Positions 23,607 through 32,984 of a stretch of DNA of 41,574 nucleotides are shown one piece after another. Position numbers and translations under genes: made by a program. A model generated the notes under the pieces. The model was not told the DNA's origin. It ran no database searches and worked only from the letters and a program-made list of their open reading frames with translations. The DNA lies in contig JAAYCA010000051.1 in NCBI GenBank assembly GCA_012744435.1, forward strand, positions 1-41,574, in the 5' to 3' direction. Source of the stretch: Bacteroidales bacterium. GTDB taxonomy: Bacteria > Bacteroidota > Bacteroidia > Bacteroidales > UBA932. How positions within the stretch are numbered: position 1 is the first letter of the stretch; each line of letters begins with the position of its first letter.

Positions 23607-25076
23607 ATGAAACATTTATTCTTCTCCCTGGCCGCGGCATTGATGATGGCGCTGGCCGTCCATGCACAGGACAAAGTCACCCGGACGGTGCTCGAGATGG
23701 GCCGGACGGACAATCGCACGATGGAACACGCCGACTACATCGCCCGCAACATCGGCGGGCGCCTGGTGGGCACGCACATGTTGAACCACGCCGAAGACTG
23801 GGTCGTGGAGCAGTTCCGCTCCTGGGGCCTCGAAGTGACCGTCCAGGAGGCCGTCACGATCGGCGTCGGATTCGACCGCGGCCCCTGGTCCGGACGCATG
23901 CTTTCCGAAGACGGGATGACGCTGCATTTCGGGACGCCCGCCTACACGGCCGGCACGCGCGGCCCGCAGAAGGGGCGCGTGCTGCTGGAGCCCAAGAACC
24001 AGCGGGAGTTCGACCGCGTCAAGGGGGCCCTCAGGGGGGCATGGGTGCTCATTGAGACGGGGCCGACAAGCGGCCTTGCACTCGATGCAAGCGCCCGGGC
24101 GGACTCCACGCGCGCGGCGCAGCTGGCTGCAGGCGAGAAGGAAGTCCAGGTGCCGATGTACCGGCAGATGGTCGAAGCCGGCGTGCTCGGCTTCATCCGT
24201 CCGTCCAAGCTTCCCATGCAGGTGCTCTACAACCGGGCCATGTGTTTCGATCTGACGATGGACACCCTTCCCACCGCCTGCGACATCCTGCTCGACGAGC
24301 ATCAGTTCGCCATTATCCGGCAGAAGGCCGTCGATCGCGAGGATTTCCAGCTGGAGTTCGATATCCGCAACCATTTCTTCCCCGGCCCGATGAAGCACCA
24401 CAACATTCTCGCCGTCATCAAGGGCTCGAAATACCCCGACGAGTATGTCCTGATGGGAAGCCACCTGGACGCCTATGACATCTCCACCGGATCCACCGAC
24501 GACGGTCAGGGCGTGTGCGTGACGATGGAAGCGGCGCGCCTGCTCGCCGCCGCGGGTGCCAAACCCAAGCGTTCCATCATGTTCTGCATCTGGACGGCGG
24601 AGGAATACGGCCTGCTCGGCTCGAAATATTTCGTCGAGCACAAGACCGTCCCGTGGGGTAAGATTTCCAACTACTTCAACCGCGACGGAGGACCGCTGGC
24701 GGCCTCGTCCATCACGGTCCCGCCGGCGATGTACGACGACTTCGTCAAAGCCTGCGAGCCGCTGAAGGACTACAATCCGGACATTCCCTTCACGGTCAGC
24801 AGGCGGGAAGGGGAGCCGCAGGCCCGTCCGACCAGCGCGGGCGGCTCGGACCACGCCTATTTTGCGATGAACGGCGTCCCGACGGTGTCTTTCCGCGAAG
24901 CCGATGTCTTCGGCTATGACTTCAACTACCGCGACATCTGGCACACCGAGGACGACCTCTATGACAAGCTGATCCCGGAATACCTGGAGCACTCCTCCGT
25001 GGTCCAGGCCGTCACGGCCTATGGGCTGGCCAACCTGGATCATCTCCTCTCACGCGAGGGACTCTACAAAGAGTAA
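23607..25076 (+). CDS. Secreted M28-family zinc aminopeptidase/carboxypeptidase
   Basis: Di-zinc exopeptidase resembling plasma glutamate carboxypeptidase (carboxypeptidase Q). The 489 residues have a Sec signal (1-20) and an insert resembling a protease-associated domain at about 110-240. The M28 core carries His286-x-Asp288 (GSHLDAYD), Asp298 (STDDGQG), the catalytic and ligand pair in TAEEYGLLGS near residue 333, and the last His in GGSDHAYF near 415. All five metal ligands seem present. It probably feeds on peptides in the periplasm or outside the cell. It shares a transcript with the esterase and ends before a strong terminator. Confidence 0.92.
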   Translation: MKHLFFSLAAALMMALAVHAQDKVTRTVLEMGRTDNRTMEHADYIARNIGGRLVGTHMLNHAEDWVVEQFRSWGLEVTVQEAVTIGVGFDRGPWSGRMLSEDGMTLHFGTPAYTAGTRGPQKGRVLLEPKNQREFDRVKGALRGAWVLIETGPTSGLALDASARADSTRAAQLAAGEKEVQVPMYRQMVEAGVLGFIRPSKLPMQVLYNRAMCFDLTMDTLPTACDILLDEHQFAIIRQKAVDREDFQLEFDIRNHFFPGPMKHHNILAVIKGSKYPDEYVLMGSHLDAYDISTGSTDDGQGVCVTMEAARLLAAAGAKPKRSIMFCIWTAEEYGLLGSKYFVEHKTVPWGKISNYFNRDGGPLAASSITVPPAMYDDFVKACEPLKDYNPDIPFTVSRREGEPQARPTSAGGSDHAYFAMNGVPTVSFREADVFGYDFNYRDIWHTEDDLYDKLIPEYLEHSSVVQAVTAYGLANLDHLLSREGLYKE

Positions 25077-25095
25077 GATTGTACGGGAAGATAGA

Positions 25096-25126
25096 AAAAC
25101 CGGTCTCAAACGAGACCGGTTTTTTC
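25096..25126. terminator. Bidirectional terminator between M28 and tRNA-Leu
   Basis: Perfect stem AAAAACCGGTCTC / GAGACCGGTTTTT with loop AAAC, with T-runs on both strands. It ends the M28 transcript rightward and the tRNA-Leu transcript leftward. Confidence 0.92.
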
Positions 25127-25128
25127 GT

Positions 25129-25209
25129 GCGGGTGAAGGGGCTCGAACCCTTACGCCTTTCGGCACGGGATCCTAAGTCCCGCTTGGCTACCAATTACAA
25201 CACACCCGC
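25129..25209 (-). tRNA. tRNA-Leu (anticodon TAG)
   Basis: 81-nt class II tRNA on the minus strand. The acceptor is GCGGGTG/CACCCGC, the anticodon stem CGGGA/TCCCG carries loop CTTAGGA (anticodon TAG), the long variable arm is TGCCGAAAGGCGT, and the T loop is TTCGAGC. CCA is not encoded. Confidence 0.95.
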
Positions 25210-25219
25210 ATAGGTGTTG

Positions 25220-25227
25220 CAAAGATA
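25220..25227 (-). promoter_or_regulatory. -7 box of tRNA-Leu
   Basis: TATCTTTG on the minus strand, 11 bp before the tRNA 5' end. No -33 TTTG at the right distance. Transcription would start about 7 nt before the mature tRNA. Confidence 0.45.
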
Positions 25228-25271
25228 GTAAAAAATCGGAGCTATTTTGCGGCTGTCTGGAGCCGGGCGAT

Positions 25272-26489
25272 CTAAGGGTCGATCTGCGAATCTTTTAATC
25301 CGAGGAAATACAGGATGCCGTCGAGGCCGATGGAGGTGATGTTCTGCTGGGCGTTGGCCTGGACCTTGGGCTTGGCGTGGTAGGCGATGCCCAGGCCGGC
25401 GAGCGAGAGCATCGGCAGGTCGTTGGCCCCGTCGCCCACGGCCACGGCCTGGGCGAGGTTGATGCCTTCGACCTGGCACAGCAGGCGCAGCAGCTCGGCC
25501 TTGCGGCGGCCGTCCACGATGTCGCCGACATAGCGTCCGGTGAGTTTGCCGTCCTCGATTTCCAGTTCGTTGGCATAGACGTAGTCGAAGCCGAATCGCT
25601 GTTGGAGATGCTTGCCGAAGTAGGTGAATCCGCCGGAGAGGATGGCGGTCTTGTAGCCCACCATCTTGAGGATCTTCATCATGCGCTCCAGCCCTTCGTT
25701 GTAGGGGAGCTTGTGGGCGATGTCTTCCATCACGCTCTCATCCAGGCCTTTGAGCAGGGCCACGCGGCGCTTGAAGCTTTCCTTGAAGTCGATCTCGCCG
25801 CGCATCGCCTGCTCCGTGATGGCGCGCACCTGCTCGCCGACGCCGGCGCGGGCGGCGAGTTCGTCGATGCATTCCGTGTGCACGAGCGTGGAGTCCATGT
25901 CGAAGCAGATGAGCCGGCGGGCGCGCCGGTAGATGTCGTCTTTCTGGAAAGAGATGTCCAGGCCGTCTTTCGGCAGGCTGAGCAGGGCGTTCTGCATGGC
26001 CTCTCGGGCGTCGTGGTCGAGCGAACCGCGCACGGAAATCTCGATGCAGGCCCTGGAGGCGTTCTCATCCTGCTCCTTGAGCGGCGGGCGGCCGGTCAGG
26101 CGCCGGATGGCGTCGATGTTGAGCCCGAAGCGGAAGATGACCCCTGTCACGTCCGCGATCTGCCGGGCGGTCACCGCGCGGCCAAGCAGCGTGACGATGT
26201 AGCGGTTCTTGCCCTGGCGGGCCACCCAAGCGTCGTACGCTTCGTGCGAGATCGGGGTGAAACGGATCTGCACGCCCAGTTCCGAGGCTTTGAACAGCAA
26301 GTCCTTCATGATGAAGCCGGACCGTTTCGGGGTTGTCTTGAAGAGGATGCCCATGGTCAGCGACTTGTGGATGTTTTCCTGGCCGATGTCCAGGATGGCC
26401 GCATCGTACTGGGCCAGGATGGACGTAAGGGCCGTGGTCAAGCCGGGCTTGTCCTCGCCGGAGATGTTGACTTGGATGATCTCTATCAT
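25272..26489 (-). CDS. serB: Phosphoserine phosphatase with N-terminal ACT domains
   Basis: Last step of serine synthesis: O-phospho-L-serine to L-serine. The 405 residues are longer than the bare enzyme because of two ACT-like regulatory regions (about 1-85 and 95-175; the first starts IIQVNISGEDKPGLTTALT). The HAD phosphatase domain from about 190 has nucleophile Asp197 and general acid Asp199 in DMDST, then the SGGFTYF loop and the GDGANDLPML metal loop. ACT domains suggest allosteric control by an amino acid, probably serine. It overlaps the AsmA gene by 4 bp (ATGA) and is the last gene of the prfB operon. Confidence 0.95.
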   Translation of the reverse strand: MIEIIQVNISGEDKPGLTTALTSILAQYDAAILDIGQENIHKSLTMGILFKTTPKRSGFIMKDLLFKASELGVQIRFTPISHEAYDAWVARQGKNRYIVTLLGRAVTARQIADVTGVIFRFGLNIDAIRRLTGRPPLKEQDENASRACIEISVRGSLDHDAREAMQNALLSLPKDGLDISFQKDDIYRRARRLICFDMDSTLVHTECIDELAARAGVGEQVRAITEQAMRGEIDFKESFKRRVALLKGLDESVMEDIAHKLPYNEGLERMMKILKMVGYKTAILSGGFTYFGKHLQQRFGFDYVYANELEIEDGKLTGRYVGDIVDGRRKAELLRLLCQVEGINLAQAVAVGDGANDLPMLSLAGLGIAYHAKPKVQANAQQNITSIGLDGILYFLGLKDSQIDP

Positions 26490-29353
26490 GTGTTTTGCTG
26501 CTTTTTCTTCAATTTTTCCATCTTGCGGAGGATGCGCTTGTCATAGATCTGCTCTGCATATTGCTGCATCAGCTTGTCTGTGTCGAGGGTGGCTGCCGCG
26601 ATGGCCTCGTTCACCTCGGCGTCCAGCGCCGCCTGCTGTTCTTCGAGTTCGACGGACAGGGCGAAGTCGTCGATCTCCCGTTGCTCCTCGGGCGTGAGCG
26701 CTTCGTCCTCTTCGGAAGCCCGGAGCCGTTCCTGCTCCAGGTTGTAATCGTGCACGTGCCTGACCCCGCTTTGGAAAACGTTGCGTATCCCCTCGGCGAT
26801 GTTGAACTGCACCGTGTCAAGCTGCTGGGTGAACACCGGCACGCGCCCTTCTCTGTAGCGGGCGCGGCCCAGCGAGAAGCGCCAATTGTCCAGGGTGCCG
26901 TAGAGGTTGATGCCGAAGCGGATCAGGAAGGGGGAGCGGAGGATCGAGGCATGGTAGTACATGCTCTTGTCGAAGCCCTGCGTCCCGCGGAGCGCCAGTC
27001 GGTAGCGGTCCACGCCCAGCTGGAAGGGGAAGACTTCCACCTGGGAATTGTGGATGACGGCATCCACGCTGAGGTCGTCGATGTGGCCGATGTCCTTGTT
27101 GCGGAACAGCAGCAGGCGCGTGATGCGGCGCAGGTCGCCGGCATCCTTGACCTCCAGGTCCTGGCCGGTGATGCGGAGCAGGCCGTTCAGCGACGGGATG
27201 ACGACATTCATGTTGGTGTCCAGCTGGGTGGTGGCCGACAGTTCGCAGCCGAGATTGCCTTCGAACGACTTGAGCGCGGGCATCATGTCGTCTACGGACG
27301 GCAGCATGTGGATGATGTCGTGGGCGTCCATGTCGGTGAGCGTGAGGTTGACGCCTGCGGAGATGTCTTCCTTGCTCTGCGTCGAATAGTATGCGTCCAG
27401 GGCGATGCGGCCGAAGTCGGAGATGACATGCGTGCCGAGGATCTGGGCGGTGCGGTCCTGCACGCCGGCCACCGTGATGACGGGACCGACCTTCAAATCG
27501 GTGTAGTCCACCGAGTCCGCCCGCACCTCCAGGCTGGCTTTGACATTGCCGGGGACCACCACAAGCGACATCTTGTCGCGGTCGATGCGGGCATTCTCGA
27601 GCGTGTCGGTGACGAAGCTCTCGTCTTTCTCATCGGCGGGATCGACCTGTCCGATGTCCGGTGTGCCGTGCCGCAGGGCCGCCACGATTTCGTTGAGGTT
27701 GATCCGCCGGGATTCGAGACCCATCCGGGCTTCCAGGACGCCGTGGCGGAAAAGGGCCCGGCGGATATTGCGGAGGTAGCCGCTGGCGTGGACGTCGGAA
27801 CTGCCGGAGACCAGACCGAGCGAGTCGATATCGAAACTGTCGCCGTCGAAGCGGGCGCCGAGTCCCGTCAGGCGGGTGCGGAGCGGCAGCTGCGGCGAGG
27901 CGAAAAAGCCTTCGTCCACGGCAACGCTGCCGGCGGGCGCCCATTTGCGGAGAAGTCCGGCGAGCGAGCTGTCGATGGCGATGGACAGGTCGCTGTCTGC
28001 GAAATCATCGTGGCGGCGCGGCGGGGTGGTGCGGCGCTGCTCGGAGAGCATGGCGGCAAGGTCGGCGCGCGGGGTGTCCGGGTATTGCTCCTGGAGGGCG
28101 TCCAGTTCGCGGCGGTGCCGTTCCTCTTCCGGCCGTCCGCGCTCCTGCGCGGAGAAACGGATGCGGGCGTCTTGCACGCCCATGCGGCTGGAATCCAGCT
28201 TGGCGAAGATTTCACCGTCGTCGTTGGTGATCTCCAGGCGCGGGACCATTGTCCCGTCCGGGGTGGCCACCTTGGTGATGCGGCCGCTGTTGCGCATGTC
28301 GCGCAGCCGGGCCTGCAAGCCCACGCCCCGGTCGAGACGGAGACTGTCGAAGCTGGCGTTCAGCGGACAGTCGCGGATGGCGGCGGCGGCTTTGAGATCG
28401 ATGTGTTCCGGCAGGACGGATGCCTGTCCCTCCAGATGCAGGGGCAACATGGCGATGCGGGCGTCCAGCCCCGGTACCTCGAGGTCGAGCCGCTCCGGCT
28501 TCATCTCGAATCCCGCCGTGCCCTCCAGGCTCAGCGGCACGGACAGGCGCCCGAACGCTCCGGTGCTCACCAGGGCGTCGGCTTCCAGCGCCAGGTCGAA
28601 CAGCTGCCCTGTCTTCTGGTCCAAGCGGAGCAGGGGCATATGGGCGGACAGCGTGTCCTGCGGGAGCTGCCCGAAGACCTCCAGGGAGTCCAGCGCCAGA
28701 TGCAGGCGGCGCAAGCGGATCTCTTGCGAAGACAGTTTGGCGTCGCCCTCCAGGGAGAACTGCAGGAAGCCGGCATCGGCGTAGAGCGAATCCCGCTGCG
28801 CGGTATAGACCACCCGGGGCCGTCCGGTGATGCGCAGCTCGCGCAGGCGTATCCACGGGAAATCGAAGCCCTCCGATTCGCCGTCGGACTCCGGCAGCCG
28901 GATGATGTCCCAGTTGGCGGCGGAGCCGTAGTCGTGGCCGAAAGCGGCGAAGCGGTCCAGCGCGAGACGGTGTATGCGGATATCGCCGAACAGCAGTCTC
29001 CAGGCGTTTACGGCGGCGTCCAGGCTGCCGAAACGGGCGAGGGTGTCTTTTTCCGCCCCGCGTCCCGCGTCCAGGAGCGGCGAGGCAAGGGTGTCGTATT
29101 GTGCGAAACGCTCATGCGGATACGTCACCGCCACATCCTCCAGCGTGATGCCCACGCGGGGGAAATGCCTGTACAGGGAGACGTGCAGGCGGGAATACGC
29201 CAACTCGCCGTCGATGTACTCGGCGGCGTACTTGTCCACCAGTTTCGTGACCGCCTTGGAGTTCAGCACGAACGGCAGGGCGGCCAGAATGATCAGGATG
29301 AGACCGAGCACGGAGGCCAGGACGATCCCGGAGATCCGCAGCGCTTTCTTCAT
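26486..29353 (-). CDS. AsmA-family membrane protein
   Basis: Large envelope protein of the AsmA family, related to the bridge-like proteins thought to carry or influence phospholipids between inner and outer membrane. The 955 residues have one membrane helix at about 7-30, an AsmA N-terminal region (NSKAVTKLVDKYAAEYIDGELAYSRL) and then long repetitive beta-strand-rich sequence. A C-terminal AsmA-like region carries LEVKDAGDLRRITRLLLF. The last 90 residues are highly charged, probably helical or coiled coil. It sits 6 bp behind fumarase, and its stop overlaps the serB start, although no metabolic link is obvious. Confidence 0.85.
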   Translation of the reverse strand: MKKALRISGIVLASVLGLILIILAALPFVLNSKAVTKLVDKYAAEYIDGELAYSRLHVSLYRHFPRVGITLEDVAVTYPHERFAQYDTLASPLLDAGRGAEKDTLARFGSLDAAVNAWRLLFGDIRIHRLALDRFAAFGHDYGSAANWDIIRLPESDGESEGFDFPWIRLRELRITGRPRVVYTAQRDSLYADAGFLQFSLEGDAKLSSQEIRLRRLHLALDSLEVFGQLPQDTLSAHMPLLRLDQKTGQLFDLALEADALVSTGAFGRLSVPLSLEGTAGFEMKPERLDLEVPGLDARIAMLPLHLEGQASVLPEHIDLKAAAAIRDCPLNASFDSLRLDRGVGLQARLRDMRNSGRITKVATPDGTMVPRLEITNDDGEIFAKLDSSRMGVQDARIRFSAQERGRPEEERHRRELDALQEQYPDTPRADLAAMLSEQRRTTPPRRHDDFADSDLSIAIDSSLAGLLRKWAPAGSVAVDEGFFASPQLPLRTRLTGLGARFDGDSFDIDSLGLVSGSSDVHASGYLRNIRRALFRHGVLEARMGLESRRINLNEIVAALRHGTPDIGQVDPADEKDESFVTDTLENARIDRDKMSLVVVPGNVKASLEVRADSVDYTDLKVGPVITVAGVQDRTAQILGTHVISDFGRIALDAYYSTQSKEDISAGVNLTLTDMDAHDIIHMLPSVDDMMPALKSFEGNLGCELSATTQLDTNMNVVIPSLNGLLRITGQDLEVKDAGDLRRITRLLLFRNKDIGHIDDLSVDAVIHNSQVEVFPFQLGVDRYRLALRGTQGFDKSMYYHASILRSPFLIRFGINLYGTLDNWRFSLGRARYREGRVPVFTQQLDTVQFNIAEGIRNVFQSGVRHVHDYNLEQERLRASEEDEALTPEEQREIDDFALSVELEEQQAALDAEVNEAIAAATLDTDKLMQQYAEQIYDKRILRKMEKLKKKQQNT

Positions 29354-29359
29354 AAGGTG

Positions 29360-30985
29360 TTACAGTCCGAGCTGTTTGAAAAAGTCGTTGCCCTTGTCAT
29401 CCACGAGGATGAAGGCGGGGAAGTTCTCGACGCGGATCTTCCAGATGGCTTCCATGCCGAGCTCGGGATATTCGATGCACTCGATGCTCTTGATGTTGTC
29501 CTGGGCGAGGATGGCGGCGGGGCCGCCGATCGACCCGAGGTAGAATCCGCCGTGCTTGCGGCAGGCGTCGGTGACAGCCTGCGAGCGGTTGCCTTTGGCA
29601 AGCATGATCATCGATCCGCCATGTTCCTGGAATTCATTCACATACGGGTCCATTCGACCGGCTGTGGTGGGCCCCATGGAGCCGCAGGCCATGCCCTCCG
29701 GCGTCTTGGCGGGACCGGCGTAGTAGATCGGGTGGTCCTTGAGGTACTGAGGCATCGGCTCGCCGGCGTCCAGCCGGGCCTTGATCTTCGCGTGGGCGAT
29801 GTCGCGGCCCACGATGATGGTCCCGTTCAGGCTCAGGCGCGTGCTGACGGGATACTTGGTGAGTTCGGCGAGGATGTCCTTCATCGGCTGGTCGAGGTCG
29901 ATCCTGACGGCCTCGCCTTCACCGGCGCGGCGCAGCTCTTCGGGGATCAGCTCGTAAGGTTTGTCGTCCATCTTCTCGATCCAGATGCCGTCTTCGTTGA
30001 TCTTCGCCTTGATGTTGCGGTCGGCCGAGCAGCTGACGCCCAGGCCGATCGGGCAGCTGGCGCCGTGGCGCGGCAGGCGGACGACGCGCACGTCGTGCGC
30101 CATGTACTTGCCGCCGAACTGTGCGCCGAGGCCGATCTTGCGCGTCTCCTCGAGCAGCTGGTTCTCCAGCCCGACGTCGCGGAAGGCACGTCCGGTCTCA
30201 TCACCGGAGGTGGGCAGACCATCGTAGTAATGCGTGGAGGCCAGTTTGACCGTCATGAGATTCTTTTCGGCGGAGGTGCCACCCACGACGATGGCGATGT
30301 GGTAGGGCGGGCAGGCCGCCGTGCCCAGCGAACGCATTTTTTCCACGAGGAAGGGAACGAGCGTGCCGGGATTCTGGATGCGCGCCTTGGTCTCCTGGTA
30401 GAGGTAGGTCTTGTTGGCGGATCCGCCGCCCTTGGTCACGCACAGGAAACGGTATTCGGCCCCCTCGGACGCTTCGATATCGATCTGGGCGGGAAGGTTG
30501 CACTTGGTGTTAACTTCCCTGTACATGTCCAGCGGAGCGTTCTGGCTGTAGCGGAGGTTTTCCTCCGTGTAGGTCTTGAAGACGCCCAGGCTGAGGGCTT
30601 CTTCGTCGCAGAAGCCGGTCCAGACCTGCTGGCCCTTTTCGCCGTGGATGATGGCGGTGCCGGTGTCCTGGCAGAGCGGGAGCTTGCCCTTGGCGGCCAC
30701 TTCCGCATTGCGGAGGAAGGTCAGGGCCACGTATTTGTCATTTTCGGAGGCTTCCGGGTCGTGCAGGATCTTCGCGACCTGCTCGTTGTGCGAACGGCGC
30801 AGCAGGAAACTCACGTCGCGGAAGGCCGTATTGGCCATGACGGTGAGGCCTTCTTTCTTGATCTTCAGGATCTTGTGCCCTTCAAATTCAGCGGTGCCGA
30901 CATACTTCTCGGAGCCGGGGATCTTGTAATACTCCGTCTGGTCTTCGCCCAGCTGGAACATCGGAGCGTATTTGAACTCGGTCAT
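29360..30985 (-). CDS. Class I fumarate hydratase ([4Fe-4S])
   Basis: Reversible hydration of fumarate to malate, an oxygen-sensitive iron-sulfur enzyme expected in an anaerobe that makes succinate. The 541 residues cover both the N- and C-terminal parts of class I fumarase in one chain. Cys105 (PLCQDTGT), Cys225 (TAACPPYH) and Cys319 (GVSCS) sit where E. coli FumA has its cluster ligands (105, 224, 318). [15 protein letters not shown] near residue 430 is the conserved C-terminal substrate region. It lies between prfB (6 bp) and AsmA (6 bp). Confidence 0.95.
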   Translation of the reverse strand: MTEFKYAPMFQLGEDQTEYYKIPGSEKYVGTAEFEGHKILKIKKEGLTVMANTAFRDVSFLLRRSHNEQVAKILHDPEASENDKYVALTFLRNAEVAAKGKLPLCQDTGTAIIHGEKGQQVWTGFCDEEALSLGVFKTYTEENLRYSQNAPLDMYREVNTKCNLPAQIDIEASEGAEYRFLCVTKGGGSANKTYLYQETKARIQNPGTLVPFLVEKMRSLGTAACPPYHIAIVVGGTSAEKNLMTVKLASTHYYDGLPTSGDETGRAFRDVGLENQLLEETRKIGLGAQFGGKYMAHDVRVVRLPRHGASCPIGLGVSCSADRNIKAKINEDGIWIEKMDDKPYELIPEELRRAGEGEAVRIDLDQPMKDILAELTKYPVSTRLSLNGTIIVGRDIAHAKIKARLDAGEPMPQYLKDHPIYYAGPAKTPEGMACGSMGPTTAGRMDPYVNEFQEHGGSMIMLAKGNRSQAVTDACRKHGGFYLGSIGGPAAILAQDNIKSIECIEYPELGMEAIWKIRVENFPAFILVDDKGNDFFKQLGL

Positions 30986-30991
30986 GCTTAT

Positions 30992-32059
30992 CTAGTTATG
31001 CATTAAAAACTCTTTCATGAAATCGCCCAGGTCGCCGTCCAGCACGCCCTGCGTGTCGGCCGTCTCCCAGCCGGTACGCAGGTCCTTGACCATTTTGTAG
31101 GGATGCAGGACGTAGGAACGGATCTGGGAGCCCCATTCGATCTTTTTTTTCTGGCCTTCGAGTTCGGCCTGTTTCTCCTGGCGCTTCTTGAGCTCGATGT
31201 CGTAGAGGCGGGACTTGAGGATGAGCAGGGCCCGCTGGCGGTTGTCCTGCTGGCTGCGGGTCTCGGTGTTTTCGACCGTGATGCCGGTCGGCAGGTGCCG
31301 CACCCGCACGCCGGTCTCCACCTTGTTGACGTTCTGGCCGCCGTGGCCGCCGCTGCGGAAGGTGTCCCATTCGATGTCGGAGGGACTGATCTCGATGTTG
31401 ATGCTGTCGTCCACGAGGGGATACACGAACACGGAGCTGAAGGTGGTCTGGCGCTTGCCCTGGGCGTTGAAAGGGGAGATGCGCACGAGCCGGTGCACGC
31501 CGGACTCGGCCTTGAGGTAGCCGTAGGCGTAGTCTCCTTCGTATTGGATGGTGCAGGACTTGATGCCGGTCTCGTCGCCTTCGATCTCTTCGGTCACGGT
31601 CATTTTGTAGCCGTTGCGCTCGCCCCAGCGCATGTACATGCGCATCAGCATGGCGCTCCAGTCGTTGGCTTCGGTGCCGCCGGCGCCGGAGTTGATCGTG
31701 AGCACGGCGCCGAGGTTGTCGCCTTCTGCGCCCAGCATGTTCTTGAGCTCGAGATCCTCGACCTTCGAGCAGGCCAGCCTGTAGGCTTCGTCGATCTCGG
31801 TCCCTTCCGGATCCAGCTCCAGCAAGACTTCCAGGTCTTCGACGGCGGACATCGTGCCGTCGAAGGCGCTTACCCAGGCTTTCACGCCGCTCAGGTCCTT
31901 CAGGAAGAGCTCGGCCTGCTTGGGGTCGTCCCAGAAGTCGGGGGCCTGGCTTTTCTTTTCCTTCTCCTGTACCTCCGCCCGCCTGTCATCTATTTTGAGG
32001 CATTTGCGGAGCGTCTCCATGCGGTCCTGTAAATCCTTTATCTGCTCTTGGGTAATCAT
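30992..32059 (-). CDS. prfB: Peptide chain release factor 2
   Basis: Terminates translation at UGA and UAA. The 355 residues carry the RF2 codon-recognition tripeptide SPF (195-197) and the peptidyl-tRNA hydrolysis motif GGQ (Gln242). Many prfB genes have a CTTTGA programmed frameshift near codon 25; here the frame is continuous and no such site is seen, so autoregulation by frameshift appears absent. It heads the operon prfB-fumarase-asmA-serB and has its own promoter immediately upstream. Confidence 0.96.
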   Translation of the reverse strand: MITQEQIKDLQDRMETLRKCLKIDDRRAEVQEKEKKSQAPDFWDDPKQAELFLKDLSGVKAWVSAFDGTMSAVEDLEVLLELDPEGTEIDEAYRLACSKVEDLELKNMLGAEGDNLGAVLTINSGAGGTEANDWSAMLMRMYMRWGERNGYKMTVTEEIEGDETGIKSCTIQYEGDYAYGYLKAESGVHRLVRISPFNAQGKRQTTFSSVFVYPLVDDSINIEISPSDIEWDTFRSGGHGGQNVNKVETGVRVRHLPTGITVENTETRSQQDNRQRALLILKSRLYDIELKKRQEKQAELEGQKKKIEWGSQIRSYVLHPYKMVKDLRTGWETADTQGVLDGDLGDFMKEFLMHN

Positions 32060-32065
32060 AACTCA

Positions 32066-32097
32066 CAAATATAATCATTCCTGCCCAATACGGCAAT
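32066..32097 (-). promoter_or_regulatory. Promoter of the prfB operon
   Basis: ATTG (32097-32094), 20 bases, TATATTTG (32073-32066) on the minus strand. The -7 box ends 7 bp before the prfB ATG, so the leader would be only a few bases. Confidence 0.6.
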
Positions 32098-32105
32098 GCC
32101 TATTG

Positions 32106-32219
32106 AGCCGTTTTTGTAAATGGTTGAAAACCAGGTGAGTACTATTTTACTTTGGGGATTTTCCCCTCGAGTAAAATAGTAATGTATTGAAAATCAACTG
32201 TTTGTAAAAACGGTTGGCT
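32106..32219. repeat. Long imperfect palindrome between murI and prfB
   Basis: The centre is the perfect 12-bp pair TACTATTTTACT (32140-32151) / AGTAAAATAGTA (32170-32181), enclosing GGGGA-TTT-TCCCC. Outside it, 32108-32127 and 32194-32213 form a 20-bp helix with four G-T pairs and no other mismatch. No reading frame is seen. It fills most of the 169-bp gap between murI and prfB. It may be a non-autonomous mobile element or a structured RNA. Confidence 0.7.
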
Positions 32220-32228
32220 TGGTGAAGG

Positions 32229-32981
32229 TCAAGCGAGCGTGGCAGCGAGGGTGTGGAGGACGGAGGGATCGCCGGAGGAAAGCAGCTCGAGGTGACATTC
32301 CGTCCGGTCGGGATGACAAAGACCACGTTCCGTCAGGACTTTGAGCAGCTGCCGGGCGACTGCGGGCGCGGGGTCGATGATGCGGACGTCCGGGCCGGCG
32401 ATGCGCTCGATGACGGGCAGCAGGAAGGGATAATGCGTACAGCCGAGCACGATGGTGTCGGCCCCGGCATCGAGCAGGGGCTGCAGGCTTGCGCGCACCG
32501 TGCGCTCGACCTCCGGACCGTCCAGTTCGCCGCGTTCGACCAGCTGGACGAAACCCTCGCCGACGTGCTCTTCGATGCGCACGTCGTCCTGGTATTCTCC
32601 TTTGGTCTTCAGATATTTGGATGCCTTGAGCGTGCCGGCTGTGGCCAGTACGCCGATCACGCCGCTGCGCGTGCCGAGGGCGGCGGGTTTGACGGCCGGT
32701 TCCATCCCGATGAAAGGAATGTCGAATCGGCTGCGCAGGTCTGCGATGGCGGCGCCGGTGGCCGTGTTGCAGGCGACGACGACCGCCTGGGCGCCCCGGT
32801 CCAGGAGCCGTTGCGTGATGACACGCGCGCGCTCCCGGATGAAGGCGGGGCTCTTCTCCCCGTAGGGACAGTGGGCGTTGTCGGCGAAGTAGATAAAATG
32901 CCCGGAAGGGAGGACCTTCCGTATCTCTTTCAATACCGAAAGCCCTCCCGCTCCTGAATCGAATATGCCTATCGTGGCCAC
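32229..32981 (-). CDS. murI: Glutamate racemase
   Basis: Makes D-glutamate for peptidoglycan. The 250 residues begin with the substrate loop GIFDSGAGGLSV; the two catalytic cysteines are Cys71 (VACNTATG) and Cys181 (LGCTHYP). The protein is slightly short for the family, and the variable linker before the last helix contains CHPDRTECH, which is encoded by a palindrome (32293-32318) resembling the small repeats elsewhere. It is the last gene of the envelope operon, 3 bp behind the DUF6515-like gene. Confidence 0.95.
   Translation of the reverse strand: MATIGIFDSGAGGLSVLKEIRKVLPSGHFIYFADNAHCPYGEKSPAFIRERARVITQRLLDRGAQAVVVACNTATGAAIADLRSRFDIPFIGMEPAVKPAALGTRSGVIGVLATAGTLKASKYLKTKGEYQDDVRIEEHVGEGFVQLVERGELDGPEVERTVRASLQPLLDAGADTIVLGCTHYPFLLPVIERIAGPDVRIIDPAPAVARQLLKVLTERGLCHPDRTECHLELLSSGDPSVLHTLAATLA
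32293..32318. repeat. Imperfect palindrome within the end of murI
   Basis: 26 bases, ten of 13 pairs matching, with outer sequence TGTCATCCCGAC on the coding strand. It resembles the repeat family suspected in rhaB. It is translated as part of a poorly conserved linker. Confidence 0.35.
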
Positions 32982-32984
32982 AGC

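Noticed and set aside
26495..31006. A 1503-codon open frame on the plus strand
   Set aside because: It is antisense to asmA, fumarase and the end of prfB. Long stop-free frames opposite real genes are expected at this GC content, and its translation is low-complexity (Gly/Ala/Asp/His/Val) without domains.
31980..32059. Programmed frameshift in prfB
   Set aside because: The CTTTGA slippery site expected near codon 25 is absent and the frame is continuous from ATG to stop.
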